From Lachnospiraceae bacterium (GTDB lineage: Bacteria > Bacillota > Clostridia > Lachnospirales > Lachnospiraceae), in contig CAJTDN010000027.1 in NCBI GenBank assembly GCA_910574865.1, positions 1-37,231 of the forward strand: a stretch of DNA of 37,231 nucleotides. The letters are read 5' to 3'. The translations under genes were made by a program, and so were the position numbers. Each line of letters starts with the position of its first letter. Within the stretch, counting starts at the first letter, position 1. Below the pieces are notes generated by a model that was not told the origin of the DNA, searched no databases, and was given only the letters and a program-made list of their open reading frames with translations. Of this stretch, positions 1-9,200 are shown piece by piece.

Positions 1-2
1 TG

Positions 3-3000
3 CCGACGGGCATGACGGATCCGCTGGGAAATGTGACGGCTGTTGGCTATGACATGGAAGGAAATAAAGTGTCGGAGACGGCGGCGGACGGCGGGACGAC
101 GAGGTACACGTTGGATGCGTTGGGGAATGTTATTTCCATCACGGACGCGCGTGGCTACACGTCCACGTTTGCCTATGATCGGATGTACAACCTGATTCAG
201 GGAACGGACGCGAAGGGAAATACGATTTCCTATCAATACGATAAAAACGGGAAACAGATTCTGGCGACGGACGCAAAGGGCAACACCATTACCTATGTTC
301 GTGACAGCATGGGGCGTGTGGTGGAAGAACATAATGACGACTTCGGTACGAAGAGATATGCGTATGACGGCATGGGTAACCTTGTCCGTTATACGGACGG
401 GGAAGGGAATACTATCGTTTGTGAGTACAACGCGCTGGGACTTGTGACGAAAGAAATCGACGCGCTGGGGCGGGAGACGAGCCACGTATACGATGCCCTT
501 GGAAATGAAACGGCGGTCACTTATGCGGACGGCGCGGTGTACCAGTGGGCGTATGACGCTTGCGGGCGCGTGATTCAGGAAATCAGCGAGCTCGGGGCGG
601 TGTGGAATTACACGCTTGATGCGAACGGGAACATTATTGCCAAGTCGGATGACAGCGGACGCACTTGGCGGTACGTATATGATAACAATAATAAGCTGGT
701 ATCCGAGACGAACCCGGAAGGCGGCGTGGTTTCCTATACCTATGATGCCGCCGGGCGGCAAATTTCCATGACCGACGAGGAAGGCCGGACGGAAAATGAC
801 GTTTATGATGGTGTTGGCCGAATCGTCGAGGAAAAGGATGCCGAGGGGAAAATTCAGACCACGATATATGATTTAGGTGGAAATCCGATCAAGAGCGCGG
901 ACAAAAATGGAAATGTCTCCAGCTTGACGTATGACGCGAATGGAAACTTGACTTCGGTGATCGATCCATTGGGAAACATTACGGCATTCTCCTATGACAC
1001 AACGGATAACTTGTCGCAAGTTATGAACGCGCTCAAGTGTACGACCATGTATGACTATGATTCGATGGGACGTGCCAAGCAGATGACGGACGCGTTGGGG
1101 AATTCGTATGGCTACCAGTATGACTACAATGGAAATCTGACCATCATTACATTGCCGAATGGCGACAAGGTTGCTTTTGAGTATGATGCCGCTGGTAACG
1201 TGGTCAAGAGTACGGACGCGCAAGGTCTGGAAACGACATATGAATATGACGGCATGGGACGAATCATCCATGCGTCGGACAATGCAGGGAACAGTCTGAG
1301 TTACACGTATGACGCGGCGGGCAATGTGACGAGCCAGACCGACAGCCTGGGGCGTGTCACGTCCTATGCGTATGACAAATATGGCCGTCTATTGCAGGTG
1401 ACGGAGGCCGATGAGAGTGTCACGGCGTATGAATATGACGTGATGGATCGTCTGGCGGCGGTGACCGACGCGGAAGGCCACCGCACGGCATTCGCCTATG
1501 ACAAGGCGGGAAACCTCATTTCCATGTCCGAGGCGGACGGGGCGGTCTGGCAGTATGCCTACGACCAGATTAACCGGCTCGTCTCGCAGACGAACCCGCT
1601 GGGCGGCACGTCAGTGTACGCGTACGACGGCAATGGAAACCTGGTCAAGCACACGGACGAGAACGGCGTGGCTTCTTCCTATACATATGATGGAAATGAC
1701 AACCTGACGGGCGTGACGGATGGGAACGGCGGCACTTACACGTACGAGTACGACGAGCTCGACCGTTTGATCAGGGAAGTTTCCGCCATGGGGCGGGTGC
1801 GGGAGTACCGCTACGATGCCCTGGGCAACCTGACGAAATACAAGGATCCGATGGAACTGGTCACGGAGTACGAGTACGACGTGGCGGGCAACATGATTAA
1901 GGAAATCTCCCCGAAAGGGCTGGAGACTCTCTACGGTTATGACAAGCACGGGAACGTGACTTCCGTCACCGACCCGATGGGCAACGTGACCGAGTACGGC
2001 GTGGACTTGAATGGAAACGTGACGAAGATCACCTTGCCAAACGGCGGCGAGTACCGCTACGCCTACGACAAGGCGGGCAGGATTACAAAGGTGACGAGCC
2101 CGCTGGGCTACGAGAAGAAGCTGGGTTATGACCTGGCCGACAACGTGGTCAAGGAATCGGACAACCTGGGGAGCGTCACGACCTATACCTACAACCGTGT
2201 GCACGACATCACGTCCATGACGAACGCGGCGGGCGGGACAAGCAGCTTCGGCTATGACACGGCGGGCAACCTGACTTCCGTCACCGACGCGTTGGGACGC
2301 ACCGACACGTACGCCTACGATTTGGCCGGACGGCTGGTAGCACTGGCGGATCCGCTGGGGAAGGTGACCGCCGTCACATACGACCCGGCAGGCAACATCA
2401 CGTCACTTTCAAGGCCGGGCGGAAGAACGACCAGCTATGAATATGACAACAATTACAACCTGACTTCCGTCACCGACCCGATGGGTTACGTGGCACGGGC
2501 ACTTTATGATAAAGACGATTGGATGACGCAGCGCACGGACGCGCTGGGGCAGGACGAGAAGTGGACGTACGACGCAAACGGGCGCGTCACCGCCTACACG
2601 AACAAGAAGGGCGACACGAACGGCTACGAGTACGACCCGCACGGCAACGTCATCACGCTGACTGACTTCACGGGCGTGAAGAGCCATTTCGAGTACGACG
2701 AAAACGATAACCTGATAAAGGTGACCGACCCACTGGGCAACGTGACGAAGTACGGCTACGACGTGATGGGCAATATGACTTCCTATGTGGACGCGCGGGG
2801 GAAAGTGACGAAGTACACTTATGACTTGGAGGGCAACCTGACATCAAGGGAAGACCCGGCCGGGCGCAAGGAAACATTCGGCTATGACGAGATGGGAAGG
2901 CTCACCTCGTGGACGATGCCTACGGGTAGGAAGGTCAAGTATGATTACGACAAGCTGAACAACCTGCTGGAGAAGTCGTACGAGGACGCCAAGGAGGATG

Positions 3001-5792
3001 ACGGAAGCGGCGATGGTTCTGGTAATGCGGGCGATGACGTGAAAGACGGCTTGCGCGTGACGTATGCTTATAATAGCGCGGGCGAGCGTGTCGCCATGCA
3101 GGACGTGACCGGGGAGAGTACCTATGAGTATGACGCGTTGGGGCGGCTTTCCAAGGTGACGAACGGCTCCGGCAAGGAAGTAAGCTATATCTATGACGAG
3201 GCCGACAACCTGGCGGCGGTCGTCTACCCGGACGGGACGCAGGTTTCTTATGAGTATGATTTGAATGATAACATCGTGAAAGTGACCGACCGCGAAGGGA
3301 AGGTGACGGAGTACACCCATGACGCATTAAACCGTGTGACGGGAACGGTGCGTCCGAATGGCACGAAGACCGAGGTGACTTACGACGCGGAGGACCACGT
3401 GACGAAGCTGGTCAACACTTGTGAGGATTGCGGGACGGTAATTTCGTCTTATGAATACACCTACAACGCGCAGGGCTATATCGTCAGCGAGACCGCCACG
3501 GAACTGGTGGCGGGTTCGAGGAAGGATCCAAGCTGGGACGAGTGGTATGGCGGCTGCGCGACTGGCGTGGCGGGAAATGCCATCAGTAGGGGAATGAGCC
3601 GGTATCCGAACTGGAACGGACTCGGCGGGAATACGAGTGACGGTACGACTACGGACGGAAATGACGGTGGAAATGCGGCTGACGGTACGACCGTAAGCGA
3701 AAATGGAAGCGGTCAGGGCGGCACGGCGGACAAGTGTCATGAGCACAATGAGAAGAGTGTCACGACTAAGCGGACGTATGAGTACAATGACAATTGGGAA
3801 CTGACCCGTTGCACGGAGAAGTCGGACGGCAACAAGACTGTCGTTCACAATTACGAGTATGACAAGGTGGGCAACCGCACGGTTTACGAGCGTCTGGAAA
3901 ATGGCGTGACGAAGGAGCGGTACAAGTACGAGTATAACGATGCCAACCAGCTCGTGAAGCGGAAGAACACGCGCATCTGGGGCGACCCGGGAACAACGTA
4001 CAAGTATGACGGCGACGGCAACCTGGTCCAGGAGCAGGACTGCACGAACCATGCCGACCCGGTGAAATATGAATACACGGCGGAGAACCGTCTGGCGGTC
4101 GTGAGCCAGGGCGGCACGGTCTTGATGGCGGCGATGTATGACGGCGACAACAACCGCGTGTTCCAGATAGACAACACCTACAAGTGGGAGGACTGCTACG
4201 GTGACGAAGTGCTGATTCCGAAGTCCGAGCGGACGGAGAACGGCGACAGTCCGAAGGAAGAGCTTGCCTCGCTCGTGAAGGGCGGCGCGAACGCCAAGGG
4301 TTATACACTTACGGAGTACGTCAACGACGTGAACCGAGAGAACACGGAAGTGCTGTCCGAGTACAAGGCCGATGGCACGATGCGTCAGGCCTACACCTAC
4401 GGGGAAAGCGGGAACGGCGAGCGAATCGGCGTTGATAAAACCGATGAAACGAGTTACTATATGTATGACGGGCGCGGCAGCGTGACCGAGCTCGTGTCGG
4501 ATAGTGGAAAGCTGACTAACAGTTATACTTACGCTCCATATGGTGCCTTGACATCGGGCACGGCGGACGCGGTGAACTATTACGGTTACAACGCGGAATC
4601 GACGAACACCAAGACCGGCCTACAATATTTACGGGCGAGGTATTATGACCCGGAGAATGGCAACTTTACTTCGGAAGATACCGAGGATGGAGAGTTACCA
4701 TTCCCATTGATGAGAAATCGATACATTTATGCGTTGAACAATCCGTTGAATTATAAAGACCCGACCGGGCATAAGAGCAAGGCGGCTAATGAAACCAGTT
4801 GGAAAGCGGTTGGCGTGACATCTGGTGCGGTTGGTAAAATGATGGGCAAAGCGATTACCAAAGGCGTAAACCAAGTACACGCCACGGTTGCCAAGGCAAA
4901 TAAAATGCGTGAGTCACGACCGATTAAGCCTACAAAGTCAAGTATGCCAAACGTGAAAGATAAGGATGGCTCTGCAGGAGGAAGAGTGAAAGAACTTGCC
5001 TCATCATTTGGAAGCGGCGTGTCGTGGACGGTTGAGCAGATCAAGGAAAAAGCAAACCACATTCTTTGTGAATATGGCAATAGGATAGGCGAACATGTGG
5101 TAAATAGCGTGGAAGATGCAATACATAAAACATTTCCTTTTATTGATCTTGCGTCCAATGCTGTGAAAACTGACGTGGCAATTTTGCAACTTTTATCTAA
5201 TGTTAGGATTACTTATAAAGGGGCAACATGGCGGGACAAGCTACAATATTCCATAGGACTTTGTGAGATGCTACTTGGAACTTTTATAACTGGCGCGGGT
5301 GGAGCGGCGACGGTAATGAGCGGCGGTTCTGCAAGTGTGGTGAGTGTGCCATTAGTGAATGTGGGCGCAACAATTACTATGATTGGGTTTACGACAAGCG
5401 CGTTGGCGATTGCGAACATGTATGAAATACAGTTCTTTCAGTCGTCTGGAGATGGAGGTAAAGGCGAGAGTAACTATGGAGATAACATAGAAGTTTCTTC
5501 TAAAAAAATGTACCGAGACGGTTATCATTATAATAAACATGGAAGAAGTATGGGATATACGTCTAAAAAGGACTATGAGGCAGGTGCAAGAGAATTTATA
5601 GAGAAATATAAAGGCTCTGCTGAAATTTATGAAGGGAAGTGGAATGGAACGGGGGTACAAAATGGTGAGACTCAAATAATAATTAGAAAAGATGGGAAAC
5701 AAGCGATAATTAACAAAGCGACGGGGCAAATTATTGATTTTTACGAGGGAACAGATTTAAAAGGATTTATAGAAATTAGGAGGGTACAGTAA
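3..5792 (+). CDS. Rhs/YD-repeat polymorphic toxin, copy 1 (5' end outside window)
   Basis: The reading frame is open to the left edge, so the true N-terminus and any secretion signal lie upstream. About 1500 residues are YD repeats (pattern G-N-x-x-x-x-x-D-xxG-xxxx-YxYD), which in Rhs/WapA-type proteins fold into a shell around the toxin. A short Gly/Ser/Asp linker lies near nt 3000-3045 and a second low-complexity linker near nt 3610-3730. The core ends with the typical motif QYLRARYYDPENGNF (about nt 4620-4670) and the boundary NPLNYKDPTGH (about nt 4738-4773). The following tip is unique to this copy. It has a hydrophobic stretch (about nt 5260-5430) and a final domain of about 94 residues containing HYNKHGRSMGY, a DYEAGAREF helix and a beta-rich end. 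That pattern resembles BECR-fold RNase toxins, but this is inference by eye. GC content drops in the tip, as expected for an exchangeable module. The stop codon abuts the next gene. Confidence 0.9.
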   Translation, partial: PTGMTDPLGNVTAVGYDMEGNKVSETAADGGTTRYTLDALGNVISITDARGYTSTFAYDRMYNLIQGTDAKGNTISYQYDKNGKQILATDAKGNTITYVRDSMGRVVEEHNDDFGTKRYAYDGMGNLVRYTDGEGNTIVCEYNALGLVTKEIDALGRETSHVYDALGNETAVTYADGAVYQWAYDACGRVIQEISELGAVWNYTLDANGNIIAKSDDSGRTWRYVYDNNNKLVSETNPEGGVVSYTYDAAGRQISMTDEEGRTENDVYDGVGRIVEEKDAEGKIQTTIYDLGGNPIKSADKNGNVSSLTYDANGNLTSVIDPLGNITAFSYDTTDNLSQVMNALKCTTMYDYDSMGRAKQMTDALGNSYGYQYDYNGNLTIITLPNGDKVAFEYDAAGNVVKSTDAQGLETTYEYDGMGRIIHASDNAGNSLSYTYDAAGNVTSQTDSLGRVTSYAYDKYGRLLQVTEADESVTAYEYDVMDRLAAVTDAEGHRTAFAYDKAGNLISMSEADGAVWQYAYDQINRLVSQTNPLGGTSVYAYDGNGNLVKHTDENGVASSYTYDGNDNLTGVTDGNGGTYTYEYDELDRLIREVSAMGRVREYRYDALGNLTKYKDPMELVTEYEYDVAGNMIKEISPKGLETLYGYDKHGNVTSVTDPMGNVTEYGVDLNGNVTKITLPNGGEYRYAYDKAGRITKVTSPLGYEKKLGYDLADNVVKESDNLGSVTTYTYNRVHDITSMTNAAGGTSSFGYDTAGNLTSVTDALGRTDTYAYDLAGRLVALADPLGKVTAVTYDPAGNITSLSRPGGRTTSYEYDNNYNLTSVTDPMGYVARALYDKDDWMTQRTDALGQDEKWTYDANGRVTAYTNKKGDTNGYEYDPHGNVITLTDFTGVKSHFEYDENDNLIKVTDPLGNVTKYGYDVMGNMTSYVDARGKVTKYTYDLEGNLTSREDPAGRKETFGYDEMGRLTSWTMPTGRKVKYDYDKLNNLLEKSYEDAKEDDGSGDGSGNAGDDVKDGLRVTYAYNSAGERVAMQDVTGESTYEYDALGRLSKVTNGSGKEVSYIYDEADNLAAVVYPDGTQVSYEYDLNDNIVKVTDREGKVTEYTHDALNRVTGTVRPNGTKTEVTYDAEDHVTKLVNTCEDCGTVISSYEYTYNAQGYIVSETATELVAGSRKDPSWDEWYGGCATGVAGNAISRGMSRYPNWNGLGGNTSDGTTTDGNDGGNAADGTTVSENGSGQGGTADKCHEHNEKSVTTKRTYEYNDNWELTRCTEKSDGNKTVVHNYEYDKVGNRTVYERLENGVTKERYKYEYNDANQLVKRKNTRIWGDPGTTYKYDGDGNLVQEQDCTNHADPVKYEYTAENRLAVVSQGGTVLMAAMYDGDNNRVFQIDNTYKWEDCYGDEVLIPKSERTENGDSPKEELASLVKGGANAKGYTLTEYVNDVNRENTEVLSEYKADGTMRQAYTYGESGNGERIGVDKTDETSYYMYDGRGSVTELVSDSGKLTNSYTYAPYGALTSGTADAVNYYGYNAESTNTKTGLQYLRARYYDPENGNFTSEDTEDGELPFPLMRNRYIYALNNPLNYKDPTGHKSKAANETSWKAVGVTSGAVGKMMGKAITKGVNQVHATVAKANKMRESRPIKPTKSSMPNVKDKDGSAGGRVKELASSFGSGVSWTVEQIKEKANHILCEYGNRIGEHVVNSVEDAIHKTFPFIDLASNAVKTDVAILQLLSNVRITYKGATWRDKLQYSIGLCEMLLGTFITGAGGAATVMSGGSASVVSVPLVNVGATITMIGFTTSALAIANMYEIQFFQSSGDGGKGESNYGDNIEVSSKKMYRDGYHYNKHGRSMGYTSKKDYEAGAREFIEKYKGSAEIYEGKWNGTGVQNGETQIIIRKDGKQAIINKATGQIIDFYEGTDLKGFIEIRRVQ

Positions 5793-6239
5793 ATGAAAAT
5801 TCAAGATGGGGATATATTGCCAGGGATAGGTATTGGCAATATAAAGTTAGATATTACCAAGGGAGAACTAATAGATATTATTGGAGAAAACTATGAGCAG
5901 AGACCGAATGCGAGTGGTGGAGTTATAAGCGTTGAAAATGCAAGTTTTTGGATAGCTGAAGATGGAAGAGTGAATCAGATAGGCGTAGGAGGTGACTTTA
6001 AAGGAAAATATAAAAAAAAGATAGGAATTGGCTCTACGTTGAAAGAAGTAAAAGAATATATAGGGAATTACAAGGAGGTATTTGATACATATGAATTGGA
6101 ACAAGTTAGAGGAATGTGTTTTGAATTGAAGGACGTAGATGAGTGGGAGGATGGGACTGAATTAATAGTACCCATAGAATATATCTATGTGTTCAGAGTG
6201 GACTGGGTGTTTTCTGGTGCGACGGAGGATTATCAATAG
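5793..6239 (+). CDS. Candidate immunity protein for Rhs copy 1 toxin
   Basis: The ATG follows the Rhs stop codon with no gap. An AGGAGG ribosome binding site at 5778-5783 sits inside the end of the toxin gene, so the two are probably translationally coupled. The product is 148 residues, soluble, acidic and AT-rich like the toxin tip, with no signal peptide or membrane segment. It opens with GDILPGIGIGNIKLD, a style seen in small immunity-like proteins, but I cannot name a family. Position directly after a polymorphic toxin tip is the main reason for the call. The last codons run into Rhs core sequence of copy 2, so the extreme C-terminus may not be the ancestral one. It should act in the cytoplasm by binding the toxin domain. 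Confidence 0.7.
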   Translation: MKIQDGDILPGIGIGNIKLDITKGELIDIIGENYEQRPNASGGVISVENASFWIAEDGRVNQIGVGGDFKGKYKKKIGIGSTLKEVKEYIGNYKEVFDTYELEQVRGMCFELKDVDEWEDGTELIVPIEYIYVFRVDWVFSGATEDYQ

Positions 6240-9200
6240 CAATACGGTGGTCATCAACACCGATGATGCGGACGGCGGCACGACGACGTTTGCCTATGAC
6301 AAGAACGGGAACCAGACGAAACAGACCGACGCCTTGGGGAACGTGGTCACGATCGCTTACGATTCAATGGGGCGCGTCATCAGCCAGGGCAGCAAGGAGG
6401 CCGGGACGGTCACGTTCACCTATGACGCGGCGGGCAATCTGACCGTCATGACGGACGGGGCGGGCAACACCGCGACTTCCGAGTATGACGTGCTGGGGAG
6501 GCAGGTGCGCTACACTGACAGCACCGGCAATGTGCTGGAAAAATCGTATGACCTTTTGGGAAACGTGACCGAGACGCGTTACGCGGACGGCGGCGCGGAG
6601 CGCGCGGTTTACGACGCGCTGGGAAATGTGACGGCGAGGACGGACGTGCTGGGCGCGACATTTGCCTACCGGTACGACGCGAAAGGGCGGATGCTGTCCG
6701 AGACGGACGGGGACGGGCGCGTCTGGAGCTACGCGTACGATAATAACGGGAACCTCCTCTCCGTGACGAACCCGGAGGGCGGCGTGGTGGCAAGCGCGTA
6801 TGACGCGGCCAACCGGCAGGTTTCGGTGACGGACGAGGAAGGGCGCACGGCCGCCTACGAATATGACGGCGCGGGGCGTGTTACCAAGGTGACGAACGGC
6901 GACGGCTCAACGCAGACGATGAAGTATGACGCGAACGGCAACCTGGTGGAGGGCGTGGACGGCAACGGGAACATAAGCCGCTACACGTACAATTCCACCA
7001 ACGAGATTAACTCCGTGACCGACCCAAACGGCAACCTGACGGCCCTGCAGTACGACGCGCTGGGCAACCTGGAAAAGACCGTCGATTCCCTGAAGGGCGA
7101 GACACATTATGCGTATGATTCGCGTGGGAACGTGCTGGAAATGACGGACGCGCTGGGGCGCAAGTATGCCTACGCCTATGACAAGACCGGGAACCATGTG
7201 AAGACGACGTACCCGACCGGCGACGTTTTGTCCATGGAATACGACGGCGAGGGACGGCTTCTCAAGGTGACCGACGTGCAGGGCTTGTCCGTGGAATACA
7301 CGTACGACGGCCTGGGGCGGACGCTGGGCGCGAAGGACGGCGAGGGGCACGCGACCGCGTGGACGTATGACGCGGCGGGCAATGTGACGAGCCAGACCGA
7401 CAGCCTGGGGCGTGTCACGTCCTATGCTTATGACAAATATGGCCGTCTATTGCAGGTGACGGAGGCCGACGGAAGCGTCACGACGTATGAATACGACGTG
7501 ATGGACCGCCTGGCGGCGGTGACCGACGCGGAAGGCCACCGCACGACATTTGCTTATGACAAGGCGGGCAACCTCGTTTCCATGTCCGAGGCGGACGGGG
7601 CGGTCTGGCAGTATGCTTACGACCAGATTAACCGACTCGTCTCGCAGACGGACCCGCTGGGCGGTACGTCAGTGTACGCGTACGACGGCAATGGAAATCT
7701 GATCAAGCACACGGACGAGAACGGCGTGGCTTCTTCCTATACATATGATGGAAATGACAACCTGACGGGCGTGACGGACGGTAACGGGAACACGTACACG
7801 TATGAGTACGACGAGCTTGACCGCCTGATAAAGGAAGTCTCGGCCATGGGGCGCGTGCAGGAGTACCGTTATGATGCCCTTGGGAACCTGACGAAGTACA
7901 AGGACCCGATGGAACTCGTCACGGAGTACGAGTATGACGTGGCTGGCAACATGATTAAGGAAATCTCCCCCAAGGGGCTGGAGACTCTCTACGGTTATGA
8001 CAAGCACGGGAACGTGACTTCCGTGACAGACCCGATGGGCAACGTGACCGAATACGGCGTGAATCTGAATGGAAACGTGACGAAGATCACGCTGCCAAAC
8101 GGCGGCGAGTACCGCTACGCCTACGACAAGGCGGGCAGGATTACAAAGATGACGAGCCCGCTGGGCTACGAGAAGAAGCTGGGTTACGACCTGGCCGACA
8201 ACGTGGCCAGGGAGTCGGACAGCTTAGGAAGCGTCACGACCTACACGTACGACCGCCTGCACAACGTGACCTCGATGACGGATGCCCTGGATGGGACAAG
8301 CAGCTTCGGCTATGACGCGGCGGGCAACCTGACTACCGTCACCGACGCATTGGGGCGCACCGACACGTACGCCTACGATTTGGCCGGACGGCTGGTAGCA
8401 CTGGCGGATCCGCTGGGGAAGGTGACCGCCGTCACATACGACCCGGCAGGCAACATCACGTCACTTTCAAGGCCGGGCGGAAGAACGACCAGCTATGAAT
8501 ATGACAACAATTACAACCTGACTTCCGTCACCGACCCGATGGGTTACGTGGCACGGGCACTTTATGATAAAGACGATTGGATGACGCAGCGCACGGACGC
8601 GCTGGGGCAGGACGAGAAGTGGACGTACGACGCAAACGGGCGCGTCACCGCCTACACGAACAAGAAGGGCGACACGAACGGCTACGAGTACGACCCGCAC
8701 GGCAACGTCATCACGCTGACTGACTTCACGGGCGTGAAGAGCCATTTCGAGTACGACGAAAACGATAACCTGATAAAGGTGACCGACCCACTGGGCAACG
8801 TGACCAAGTACGGCTATGACGTGATGGGCAACATGACCTCCTACGAGGACGCGCGGGGGAAGGTGACGAAGTACACATATGACTTGGAGGGCAACCTGAC
8901 CTCGCGGGAAGACCCGGCCGGGCGCACCGAGAAGTTCGGTTATGACGAGAAGGGAAGGCTCACCTCGTGGACGATGCCGAGTGGCAAGAAGGTTAGGTAT
9001 GACTATGACAAGCTGAATAACCTGCTGGAGAAGTCGTACGAGGATGCCAAGGAGAGCGAAGGAAGCGGCGACGCGGGAACCGACGGAAGCGGCAGTGGCT
9101 CGGGCAAGGACGAGGCTTCTGGAAGCGGCGACGGTACTGGGAATGGTGGCGGTTCTGGTAATGCGGGCGACGACGTGAAAGACGGCTTGCGCGTGACGTA

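Noticed and set aside
1320-2760. Short tandem repeats, considered as a CRISPR-like or satellite array
   Set aside because: The periodicity comes from the YD-repeat codons; repeats are not exact and there are no spacers.
873-4308. Many long open frames on the minus strand opposite the Rhs genes
   Set aside because: They are antisense shadows of GC-rich YD repeats, with low-complexity Arg/Ser/Val/His composition and no ribosome binding sites.
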